A stretch of DNA of 25,125 bases. Source: a virus. The first letter of the stretch is position 1. The number at the start of each line of letters is the position of its first letter. Shown here one piece after another: positions 13,360-20,804 of this stretch. Location of the stretch: positions 1 to 25,125 of the IMG/VR virus record IMGVR_UViG_3300042557_000657. One strand, written 5' to 3'. Under the pieces are notes generated by a model. The model did no database searches. It was given only the letters and a program-made list of their open reading frames with translations, and was not told the DNA's origin. A program made the position numbers and the translations under genes.

Positions 13360-15735
13360 TTATTCGTTTAGTAAGTTGTTACTTTGATTGTAATTTCTCT
13401 GAAATACCCCAGATGAATCCCCGCTGCTTATATTCCGCGTTATGTCCTTTGCCCTCGCGGTTATGTACTTGTTAGGGCCAAAGGATATGCGCACACCAAC
13501 ATAAGGATTGGACTTAATTAAATCCCATTGGTCTTGCTCAATATGTCCGGTGAAATCGTCTAAAACAGCTTCAACATTGTTGGGGTCTGATGTAGCAATA
13601 ACCTTATTATTTTCCGGCGTAGACATCACCCTAAAGAATGTTCTACTTGCAGCACGCCCAGCATCATTAAAAATATATGGACCTTGTTGGTATGGCGTAT
13701 CATAAAGCCTCCACCTCATTTGAGGTGTAAGTGGCGAAGCGGGATAGGTTATTGGGCTAAACGCATAAGAACACAACACCACCTGCACATAATCCCCAGA
13801 GGCCAAATTAAAGGTGGCATCTAAGACAATGGGAAAACTTACAAACGCACCGGGTGGGATTTGAAAAAGCCCTAATGAAACCTGATTAATGAAAACGTTT
13901 GAGCTGTCATATTGTTGCATTGCTATGCCAAATAAACCGGGGTTTACTTGTGAAAATTGACCCTGATTATACACGTTTAGCACGGCTCTAAATCCATAAA
14001 GCCCACCCGAGGCAGGCGGAACAGTAAACCTTCCATTGACTGGGTTATAATCCCCCGAGTTGCTTGCTGGCGTTTGTGCGTCTTCTGGAAACTTTATGAT
14101 TTCGTTGTGCCAATAACCCTGCGAAGAATTAAAAGGATTAACTGCTGGCTGGCCTCCGCCTGTCAGGTCGGGTGTTAAGTAATTGTTTACGCCTCCTGCC
14201 CAAGTTAGCCCTACATTGAAATCCACCGCCGTTGCAGCACCTATTGTTAGCACCGTGTTTGGTATTCTCATGATGTGGCTTTGCACCACCTTCATGTTTG
14301 AAATATCGGTATTATATGCCGCAATATTTGGAAATCCTGCTGCTGGGTTTGGCGCGTCAGTTAAAAAGTATCTCGCTTCGTTTAGCGTGTCAAAACAAAC
14401 GAAAAACACTTCTTGGTCAAGTTCATCGTCATTCTCAAAAATAGTGTAGTTATCACCACCAAAGAATATGTTTTGCTCTACGTTTATAATGTCATCTGGG
14501 ATAGCCACCGGACCTGTTGCACACGCCAATCCGGTAGTATAATTTACAGCCAGCATATTAGGCCCAACATTCTGTGAAGGAAATCCCCTGTTTGCATCAT
14601 CTTCGATAACAAAAGGCGTAGCCAAACCAGTTCGCCTACCGCGCATTAATGCAAAAGGATTTAACTCATGCCCGCCTCTTAATTGAATAGGCAGCACCCT
14701 TTTAATACTGTTGGAGGATATTATTAGGGTGTTCATTCTTAGGTCTAATGTTACATCCTCTTTCGCATCGCTTCCGGTTGTGTAACTTTCCCTAAGGTGG
14801 TATATAGCACCCTGCTGCGGAATAAATCCCCTGTCCTGTCTACTACAACCTACGTCAATCTTGTTGTAAAGTATAGATTTGTCCAGCCCCTCTACTAATT
14901 CCTCTGCCTCAATAATAGGGTTTTGACCTTGGCGGACAAAGAAGTCATAAGGCTCAATCCTAATAATGGGGTTAGCCCCGTCATCTTCTACGGAAAACCA
15001 AATGTTAAATATTTTGTGGAGGTCAGAAAACAAGTCATCCCAAGATATTCTTGGACTTTGCCCAACGCCCGGCAGCCTTATTTGGTGTCCAGAGAAAATA
15101 CCAGTAAACGCAAAGAAGTTAGCAGGGTTCGTATAGTCGAAAAAATCCGAACGAAAGCCAACCCTTCCATCCGTCATAAAGTCAATTAAAAACTTTAATA
15201 CGTCATAGGTATAATATCCCTGCGCGGGTGGTATTGTTATCGTTCCAAGTGGTCCGCCAGTGTAGCTATTATTCGTGTTAAGGTAATTTGTTACCTCAAA
15301 AAATGAAAAGTTATTTACAGGTAGTGCGGGAATCACAAATCCATTGATAGAGGTTTGCACTCCAAGTTGGGTTTCCACCTTTCTGTTAGCTTCGATTAAC
15401 CCAAAAAAACCAAGGTCCGTAAGTTCGCATACAGCCTCGCGCTTAATCATGTCAAACTGGATGTTTTCAGTTTTTATCTCGCCCGAAAATATCCGCGTCC
15501 AAACACCTGTTGTGGGGTCTTGTGTGCTAATTTGAACAGGAAGCCTTACATAAAGTGCGCTTCTATATGACCGCCTAACATAATCATGTGCATCTCCAAT
15601 TAGAGTTATGCTTCCGGTTATTTCGGTTAGAAATCCCTTTAGTTCATCACTTCGGAATATCCTTTCCTCTAATTCTGGAAGCCCCTGCGCTTCATTGGTA
15701 AACTCTTGATTGTCGATTATTATGCGGACGTTCAT
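13360..15735 (-). CDS. Tail-tip hub (distal tail / Tal-like) protein
   Basis: A 791-residue protein directly downstream of the tape measure gene, the usual position of the distal tail and hub proteins. The first 300 residues (starting MNVRIIIDNQEFTNEAQGLP) include a beta-rich domain with SALYVRLPVQISTQ and WTRIFSGEIKTENIQFD, like the hub domain that attaches to the tube end; the C-terminal half holds beta-sandwich material. The start is ATG 15735; the frame continues 104 codons upstream into the tape measure gene but that part is a shadow. Enzymatic cell-wall domains were not seen. Confidence 0.65.
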   Translation of the reverse strand: MNVRIIIDNQEFTNEAQGLPELEERIFRSDELKGFLTEITGSITLIGDAHDYVRRSYRSALYVRLPVQISTQDPTTGVWTRIFSGEIKTENIQFDMIKREAVCELTDLGFFGLIEANRKVETQLGVQTSINGFVIPALPVNNFSFFEVTNYLNTNNSYTGGPLGTITIPPAQGYYTYDVLKFLIDFMTDGRVGFRSDFFDYTNPANFFAFTGIFSGHQIRLPGVGQSPRISWDDLFSDLHKIFNIWFSVEDDGANPIIRIEPYDFFVRQGQNPIIEAEELVEGLDKSILYNKIDVGCSRQDRGFIPQQGAIYHLRESYTTGSDAKEDVTLDLRMNTLIISSNSIKRVLPIQLRGGHELNPFALMRGRRTGLATPFVIEDDANRGFPSQNVGPNMLAVNYTTGLACATGPVAIPDDIINVEQNIFFGGDNYTIFENDDELDQEVFFVCFDTLNEARYFLTDAPNPAAGFPNIAAYNTDISNMKVVQSHIMRIPNTVLTIGAATAVDFNVGLTWAGGVNNYLTPDLTGGGQPAVNPFNSSQGYWHNEIIKFPEDAQTPASNSGDYNPVNGRFTVPPASGGLYGFRAVLNVYNQGQFSQVNPGLFGIAMQQYDSSNVFINQVSLGLFQIPPGAFVSFPIVLDATFNLASGDYVQVVLCSYAFSPITYPASPLTPQMRWRLYDTPYQQGPYIFNDAGRAASRTFFRVMSTPENNKVIATSDPNNVEAVLDDFTGHIEQDQWDLIKSNPYVGVRISFGPNKYITARAKDITRNISSGDSSGVFQRNYNQSNNLLNE

Positions 15736-15745
15736 AGCCGCTAAG

Positions 15746-18349
15746 TTACGAATAATAACGCTTCCTGCTTTGCCGCTTGGGGTTGGTGTTTTCCACAATT
15801 GCCTCCAACGCGCCCGTCTGCCTGCGGGCTTGGGAGTACAACCTAAAGTCATCGAAGCCAGCCACACTTTGCCCCGTGATACCAAAGGCTTCCATGCGTG
15901 CTGCTGCTGCGCTCGCGGCTTGTTCCTCCAGCTGTGGGATAACGTAGTTTCTGAAGATATAGTCGTCCAAATTCCCGTCAATCCATGCCCGTGCCATGCC
16001 GGGGTACTTGGCGTTCTTGTCTGTTGGTATAATTGCCTCCCCCTCATTCGCCATGATTGGTATGGTGTCTATGCCGCGCGGGTTTCCTCCACGTTCCAAA
16101 TATGGCGTTCCAGTATTATAGCTTTCCATTTCTGGAACTTCGGGAGCTTGTGCCTGCGATATGGTTTGAGCCAACCCTGCAAAGATTGACGTTATAGAAG
16201 CGGTTATAGTTGCAATTTGAGCAATCAAAGCGATAGGTGATAGCGCAGGCCCGCTGCTTATTGCCTTAATAGCGTTTGCAATTGCCACGCCTTTTGATAT
16301 GGCAATTTCTGCAAGCCCAACAAACTTTTGAAACTCTACAAACGCCGAACTATTACGCCCTGTTATGGACATGATGTTTGTTAGGGTTTCGCCGAATAGT
16401 TGCGTGCTTTGGATAATGAGTTGTTGGCGCTCCTGTATTTGCCTTTCTCTTGACTCATCTAATGCTTTTTGCGCTTGGTCTGCCGCCTCAATCGCTGCAA
16501 GTTCTTTTTCAAACTCCGACTTTCTAAACGCTTCGGCTTCTTCAGCCGCCTTTCGGTTATCTTCTTCTTGCTTAATCCGTGCCAATTCCGCGTACTTGTC
16601 GCGTATGGCCTGCTCCTCCATGCCTTCGGCTTCCATTAGCGCACGCCGTGCCGCCGCAAAACGCCTACCCTCCTCGGTCATATCGTTTGCGTGCTGCTGC
16701 GCAAGTTCAATATCCTTCCTGTATTTTTCTTGAACCGCCAATAATTCGCGCTCCATTTCACCTAATGACGCCTCCAATAAATCCATGTTGGCCTGCCTTA
16801 CTGCCGCCTCTACATCGTCAAGCATTTTTAATCTTTCGTCGTGGGCTTTTTTAGCTTCCGCACTCACCGCCGCGCCTTCCTCTTTGGCAGCCTGCGCCGC
16901 CGCCTTAGCCATACGCGCGCGCACCGCCTTAATCTCATTCTCAAATACCTGCACCATTTGCATGTTCCCCGCAAACTGCTTTTTCCATTCTTCAAGCTGT
17001 TTGATTTGGTCTTCATCGCCCAACTTGGAAAGCTGTTCACGTAGGTTGCCGACAATGTCCACTACATTAGAATCATTGGACAATATCCCAATGGTTTCAA
17101 GTGCGCTTCCCACCATACGCGCCAAGCCGCCTACCGCGTTGGCAATTACGTTAAAGACTTCTGCGACAAATCCGCCACCGTCTCGCACCTCATTAAACCA
17201 CGCTATAAGGCGTTGGCCCGTTTGCACCGCCGGAATAATTGCATTATCAACAAGCAGCCTTAAAACCGCCGCAATGATTTTTATTGGAATAAGTGTCGCA
17301 TTAACCACGCCTCTAAGCACCGTAAACAAGCCCGTCATTTTACGCCCACCTTCCTCGGATTTTCCAAACGCGTTAAATAAATCCACCAACGCCGAACCAA
17401 TATCCATCAAAGGCTTGAAATTATCCCGCGCAATCTGCATAAGTTGCTCAAACACCGCGCCCCAATCAAACGCCTTTAGCAAATCACCACCCGCATCCAC
17501 AAGTTTCTCGTAGGTAGGTGCAAGTTTTTGGCCTAATAACACTTGGAAATTGGCAAATTGTGCGCTTAAAACCTTTTGCTTATTCGACAAGCTGTCAATG
17601 GTTCTACCCATATCACCCTGTTGAATACCCGTTTGCTTGTAAATCAAAGCCTGCGCCGCCAATACTTTGTTCTGCGGGGTAAGGGCTTCTTTGGTGCTGG
17701 ATATAATACCCATTTTAAACGCCTCCTGCCTCAATGATGCATCATCCAACATGACACCATAGGCGCGTATAGGCTCGGTTTCGCCGCGTAGGGCTGCACC
17801 TATCGCGTTAATCGCCTCCTCCGGCGAAGTGTTGTTAAACGATGAAAGGTCGGCGGCCAATTCAGTAAGCCCAATGCTAAAGCCTGACAAGTCATCCCCA
17901 CTTAGCCCCGCGCTCTTTCCGAAAATCGCAAAGGTGGAAGCCGCGTCTAATGCTTGTTGTTTACTTTGTCCAAGCCTTTCCGCTGCCGTGTCTGCCCATG
18001 CCTCCAATTCATCCGCGCTGCTTCCGAAAATAACCCCAACCTTACTAAGCGTTTCCCCCAAATCCGCCGCCGCGTCAATGCTGGCCTTTGTAAATTGTAT
18101 GATTTCCTGCGCTCCAAACGCTACTCCCATAGTAGCCGCAAATGATGTCAGCTGCGCCTTCATGCTACCAAACGCGCCGCCCGTTTGCTTTGCACCCTGC
18201 TGAATTTCGGAAAAGGCTTTTTTACCATCCTTTGCGGTAGTCTTCAACTCCTTATCCATCGCGTCTAACCGCGCGGTCAATTCACGTATTTCCGTTTGCG
18301 CTTGTCCGGTTTGGAGTTCAAACCGCGCTATAATATTATCTATGGCCAT
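15746..18349 (-). CDS. Tail tape measure protein
   Basis: An 867-residue protein, the longest in the window, with the expected order: an N-terminal helical region (ELTARLDAMDKELKTTAKDG), a tape-measure-type domain (SIDAAADLGETLSKVGVIFG, TELAADLSSF, GETEPIRAYGVML), hydrophobic segments at about 350-380 and 715-745, a long Ala/Glu/Lys coiled coil at about 540-670, and a short mixed C-terminus. It sets tail length; at the usual 1.5 angstrom per residue this predicts a tail near 130 nm. Start ATG 18349. Unusually, a plus-strand cassette separates it from the chaperone genes and it has its own -7 box. Confidence 0.9.
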   Translation of the reverse strand: MAIDNIIARFELQTGQAQTEIRELTARLDAMDKELKTTAKDGKKAFSEIQQGAKQTGGAFGSMKAQLTSFAATMGVAFGAQEIIQFTKASIDAAADLGETLSKVGVIFGSSADELEAWADTAAERLGQSKQQALDAASTFAIFGKSAGLSGDDLSGFSIGLTELAADLSSFNNTSPEEAINAIGAALRGETEPIRAYGVMLDDASLRQEAFKMGIISSTKEALTPQNKVLAAQALIYKQTGIQQGDMGRTIDSLSNKQKVLSAQFANFQVLLGQKLAPTYEKLVDAGGDLLKAFDWGAVFEQLMQIARDNFKPLMDIGSALVDLFNAFGKSEEGGRKMTGLFTVLRGVVNATLIPIKIIAAVLRLLVDNAIIPAVQTGQRLIAWFNEVRDGGGFVAEVFNVIANAVGGLARMVGSALETIGILSNDSNVVDIVGNLREQLSKLGDEDQIKQLEEWKKQFAGNMQMVQVFENEIKAVRARMAKAAAQAAKEEGAAVSAEAKKAHDERLKMLDDVEAAVRQANMDLLEASLGEMERELLAVQEKYRKDIELAQQHANDMTEEGRRFAAARRALMEAEGMEEQAIRDKYAELARIKQEEDNRKAAEEAEAFRKSEFEKELAAIEAADQAQKALDESRERQIQERQQLIIQSTQLFGETLTNIMSITGRNSSAFVEFQKFVGLAEIAISKGVAIANAIKAISSGPALSPIALIAQIATITASITSIFAGLAQTISQAQAPEVPEMESYNTGTPYLERGGNPRGIDTIPIMANEGEAIIPTDKNAKYPGMARAWIDGNLDDYIFRNYVIPQLEEQAASAAAARMEAFGITGQSVAGFDDFRLYSQARRQTGALEAIVENTNPKRQSRKRYYS

Positions 18350-18353
18350 ATAG

Positions 18354-18372
18354 CAAATTTAACGATTTTTAA
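18354..18372 (-). promoter_or_regulatory. -7 box fused to a TTAA element ahead of the tape measure gene
   Basis: Minus strand TTAAAAATCGTTAAATTTG: the last eight bases are TAAATTTG, a match to TAnnTTTG, ending five bases before the ATG. It matches the element before gene 9989-10519 at 17 of 19 positions. No TTG at -33 spacing was seen, so activation by a phage factor is conceivable. Confidence 0.45.
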
Positions 18373-18393
18373 CACATTACGGGGCGCGGGCTA

Positions 18394-18424
18394 TTGCACA
18401 GCAAGCCACTGCCATATACCTTTG
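18394..18424 (+). promoter_or_regulatory. Plus-strand promoter of the two-gene cassette
   Basis: TTG (18394-18396), 20 bases, TACCTTTG (18417-18424), in good agreement with the Bacteroidota pattern; the ATG at 18446 follows 21 bases later. It faces away from the tape measure promoter, about 22 bases between the two sites. Confidence 0.7.
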
Positions 18425-18445
18425 CTTAAACTAGAAACGAAAACC

Positions 18446-18760
18446 ATGAAAATCATATTGCCATTAATTAGCCCATCGTTTGATGATAATAGGCTATCAA
18501 AAAAAGTACAAGAAGATTTTGACAAGGGATGTCAAATTTATATCTATAAAGATGAACAAAGCTGGGAAATTGATGAAGAGTCTCACGCATTTTCGTTGTG
18601 GATTGAATACGGAAAAGACAAACAAAAAACTTTAATGTTTTGTGCTGATTTGAATGATTTAGAAATGTTTGCTAATTCATTGCTCAAAAGCATTGAAATG
18701 TTAAGACGTGATTATTCAGAAGTTTTAAAAGAGAAAATTAAAAGCGGTGCGCTTCTTTAG
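18446..18760 (+). CDS. Hypothetical plus-strand cassette protein 1
   Basis: A 104-residue, A/T-rich gene encoding a protein that starts MKIILPLISPSFDDNRLSKK and has a Trp/Phe-containing beta-rich middle (SWEIDEESHAFSLWIEYGKD) followed by helices rich in Leu, Met and Glu. Soluble; no family recognised. It is on the opposite strand to all flanking structural genes, has its own promoter and a base composition unlike theirs, so it is best read as a moron-type accessory gene. A role in lysogeny, host takeover, exclusion of other phages or anti-defence would fit the setting but none is shown by the sequence. Confidence 0.7.
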   Translation: MKIILPLISPSFDDNRLSKKVQEDFDKGCQIYIYKDEQSWEIDEESHAFSLWIEYGKDKQKTLMFCADLNDLEMFANSLLKSIEMLRRDYSEVLKEKIKSGALL

Positions 18761-18811
18761 GCTTTCATACAAACCCAATATAAACGAAACAATACTATAC
18801 ACCAAGTTCTC

Positions 18812-19147
18812 ATGGACTTAAAAACCCGCATTTACTACGCCGTGTGCGATGCCGCCGGAACCCTTGGTGGAGACACCCGCAAATACACCATTAAGGGCGC
18901 GGCCATGTACTTCATGAACCGCTACTTAGGTTGTAATAACCATTCACTTGTTACCCCACACACCTATCTACTGGGCGGCATTTGCCAATCTGAACTTCAA
19001 AAGTTTCGAAATAAATTAACCAACAACCCATACTTAATTTCCGATTTATGCACAGCCAATGAGTTGCTCTTCACTTTGGAAAAGCACTACCTGCAAAACG
19101 GCAGACGGCCATTATCGCCGTTTACTCCGAGCCTTCGCCTGCGCTAA
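18812..19147 (+). CDS. Hypothetical plus-strand cassette protein 2
   Basis: A 111-residue basic protein (starts MDLKTRIYYAVCDAAGTLGG), with four Cys and a helical middle (KFRNKLTNNPYLISDLCTAN). Not recognised. It starts 51 bases after the first cassette gene with no terminator between them, so the two likely share the promoter at 18394-18424. Its last 36 bases overlap the end of the converging chaperone extension frame. The final residues (about LSPFTPSLRLR) may therefore be poorly constrained. No terminator is visible in the overlap. Confidence 0.6.
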   Translation: MDLKTRIYYAVCDAAGTLGGDTRKYTIKGAAMYFMNRYLGCNNHSLVTPHTYLLGGICQSELQKFRNKLTNNPYLISDLCTANELLFTLEKHYLQNGRRPLSPFTPSLRLR

Positions 19148-19390
19148 TTCAGCCTCAGCTTTTTCGTTTTCTTTCGCCTTGCGCTTGTAGGCCACCAGCA
19201 CGTCATCAATAGTGCCGTCCAATAGCAATCGGTACGCACTTAAATCCCCGCCAGCCAGTATTAAGAGGAACTCTTTGTAGCTTTGTTCTTGGCGAAAAAT
19301 CCGCCCCCTGATTTCAACGTCTTGAAGTCGCTTAACCTTGCGTCGCTCTCCTGCAACATCCGCTCCGCCACCGCCGCCAATGCTTGCCAA
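19112..19390 (-). CDS. Tail assembly chaperone extension (T part), reached by -1 frameshift
   Basis: This frame is open in the -1 register relative to the chaperone gene 19261-19935. The plausible protein part begins around 19300 (IFRQEQSYKEFLLILAGG) and gives about 60 residues: a Leu-rich helix, LLDGTIDDVLVAYKRKAKEN and a charged helical tail. There is no ATG start in this frame near it; the upstream 80 or so bases read as a Gly-rich shadow of the other gene. That fits the lambda G/GT arrangement, in which a fraction of ribosomes shift -1 to make a longer chaperone that binds the tape measure protein. The shift probably occurs between 19294 and 19309. Confidence 0.65.
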   Translation of the reverse strand: MASIGGGGGADVAGERRKVKRLQDVEIRGRIFRQEQSYKEFLLILAGGDLSAYRLLLDGTIDDVLVAYKRKAKENEKAEAELAQAKARSKRR

Positions 19391-19935
19391 TGCGATGCTA
19401 ATTGCTCGAAGTTGGGAATATACGCTGCTAAGCCAATCTTCAAAAAAAAACCATGGTCTGTGATGTGGCCGCGCAAAACCGCCACCTTCTCCTCATGGAT
19501 TTGCTTGTCGAACTTAGCGGGGTCTTCGTCATCCCTAATTAGGCACACCGCCCCGATGTCGCATAGCACCCGCGTGTGGATAGGCAGTTCCTTATGGCGG
19601 AACTTAATCTCATCAATGAGGTAGCCTATCTCCTTTTTAGCCTGCACCTGCGTTGCCTCCCTTGGGCTTAACAGATCCGCGTAAGCCTTTTCCAACAATT
19701 CCACAAACACCCCTTGGTCTTCATCGCTTAACCGCGCTTGGTGTTCTTGAATGTGGGTTTGCAGTATTAAATAACGCTCGTTTGGTATGTCCTGCGCCAC
19801 AGGGAACTTATAGTACGCGTGCTCACCCTCTTTGAATAACAACTCCAGCTTATCCTTGTAGTTAGGAAAGCTAAAGTTTGGCATAGCCGCCGCATACGCG
19901 CGGGGGAATGCCCTGTAAAGCAACCGGAAAATCAT
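19261..19935 (-). CDS. Tail assembly chaperone (G part)
   Basis: A 224-residue protein, predicted mostly helical after a short beta-type N-terminus (KDKLELLFKEGEHAYYKF; then DIPNERYLILQ). It would coat the tape measure protein during tail assembly and is not part of the virion. Evidence is the position ahead of the tape measure and the overlapping -1 frame. The start is taken at ATG 19935, which overlaps the previous stop as ATGA; ATG 19884 (MPNFSFPNYKDK) is an alternative. Candidate slip sites near the 3' end are A_TTT_TTC (19300-19294) and A_GGG_GGC (19309-19303), neither a perfect XXXYYYZ heptamer. Confidence 0.68.
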   Translation of the reverse strand: MIFRLLYRAFPRAYAAAMPNFSFPNYKDKLELLFKEGEHAYYKFPVAQDIPNERYLILQTHIQEHQARLSDEDQGVFVELLEKAYADLLSPREATQVQAKKEIGYLIDEIKFRHKELPIHTRVLCDIGAVCLIRDDEDPAKFDKQIHEEKVAVLRGHITDHGFFLKIGLAAYIPNFEQLASHWQALAAVAERMLQESDARLSDFKTLKSGGGFFAKNKATKSSS

Positions 19936-20270
19936 TTGGCCGACACTCCAACCATTAACGCCGCCAGCACCATAGCCGCGCAGCCGTGCAGCACAATCGC
20001 CACCATACCAAACGGCAGCACCAGCGTACCCGCATCTTGAAATATCGCGTGCATCTGCCACACGCAATGCACAAACCCAGCAAGGACACCCCACCAAAAA
20101 GCATTGCAGTACACGCATCCAATCAAGGGCTTGTAAACATGCTTCGGCAGGGCTTCCCGCAGGTACCTATCCAATGGTTCTAAAATCATTCCCTCCCAGC
20201 GCGCAATGTAAACGGCCATAGCCATTATCGCAGCAGCCAAGGAAAACAATCCAATGTTCAGTAAAGTCAT
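19932..20270 (-). CDS. Small membrane protein with a CxxC motif
   Basis: A 112-residue protein with about three transmembrane segments: residues 5-22, 54-72 and 81-105. A CVYC motif (CxxC) sits at the entry of the second segment (KPLIGCVYCNAFWWGV), as in the DUF1360-like family of small membrane proteins found in phages. Its role is unknown; its place just before the tail chaperones is recurrent in Bacteroidota phages as far as I recall. Linked to both neighbours by ATGA overlaps. Confidence 0.65.
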   Translation of the reverse strand: MTLLNIGLFSLAAAIMAMAVYIARWEGMILEPLDRYLREALPKHVYKPLIGCVYCNAFWWGVLAGFVHCVWQMHAIFQDAGTLVLPFGMVAIVLHGCAAMVLAALMVGVSAK

Positions 20271-20641
20271 GTTAAAGGTGTTAGTGTTTGGTTATTCGGC
20301 GAAGTGTTCGTCCTAACAAAGTTAAGCAAAAAACAATCATACGAATTACCATCCACTTGAATAGGCTGCGTGTCATACAGGCTATCCCCATCCAACGTCA
20401 TCCATATTCGATACACGTTGGCAGGGTTTACGCGTTGCAGATCCGTTGGGTCTACCGCCACCACCAAGGTATTATCAACCACTACTTGCACGCTGCTTAC
20501 ATAACCCGTTGCAAGGTTTTCCAAGTAGACGCGGTATGTACCCGCGCCTGTGGCTAATCCTAAGGTTATTGTAGTACCCGCCGCGCAGCTTGGCATGGCC
20601 AAACATTCGGCGGGCGTACATGAGGCTAAGCAGCTACTCAT
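20267..20641 (-). CDS. Small Cys-containing structural protein
   Basis: A 124-residue protein with four closely spaced cysteines near the N-terminus (MSSCLASCTPAECLAMPSCA) followed by a beta-rich, Ig-like body (YRVYLENLATGYVSSVQVVV; ANVYRIWMTLDGDSLY). It reads as a virion protein, perhaps of the tail or a decoration domain. The start is ATG 20641, overlapping the stop of the 56-codon gene upstream; further upstream codons in this frame are shadow. Confidence 0.55.
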   Translation of the reverse strand: MSSCLASCTPAECLAMPSCAAGTTITLGLATGAGTYRVYLENLATGYVSSVQVVVDNTLVVAVDPTDLQRVNPANVYRIWMTLDGDSLYDTQPIQVDGNSYDCFLLNFVRTNTSPNNQTLTPLT

Positions 20642-20804
20642 TGGGCGGCGTGTTTGGCGTTTGGCTTGCCTCCAATGTGGCCACCGCTTGCACATACTCG
20701 CTTACGTCTTCGTAAGCCGTTCCGTTTTGGCCGTCGATAATGATTGGCCAACCGTTCGGAATTTCCGGACGGTTGGGTTCAGCCCATGTTATTTGTTTAG
20801 GCAT
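20634..20804 (-). CDS. Small protein (56 aa) in the tail operon
   Basis: A 56-codon frame from ATG 20804 to TAG 20634, encoding MPKQITWAEPNRPEIPNGWP followed by an acidic part and ending in TPNTPPNE. The start overlaps the end of the upstream structural gene by 16 bases and its end overlaps the next ATG (ATGAGTAG), which covers the gap between the two genes and supports real expression. Function unknown; perhaps a small tail component. Confidence 0.6.
   Translation of the reverse strand: MPKQITWAEPNRPEIPNGWPIIIDGQNGTAYEDVSEYVQAVATLEASQTPNTPPNE

Noticed and set aside
15736-16047. 104-codon upstream extension of the hub gene
   Set aside because: It would overlap the tape measure gene by 302 bases; its composition is shadow-like and ATG 15735 gives a normal start.
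15710-16189. 159-codon plus-strand frame at the tape measure/hub junction
   Set aside because: Spans the ends of two coding regions in antisense; Cys- and Pro-rich shadow composition.
16785-17513. 242-codon open frame on the plus strand
   Set aside because: It lies wholly inside the tape measure gene on the other strand; the Ser/Ala/Thr-rich content is the reverse reading of Ala/Glu/Lys codons.
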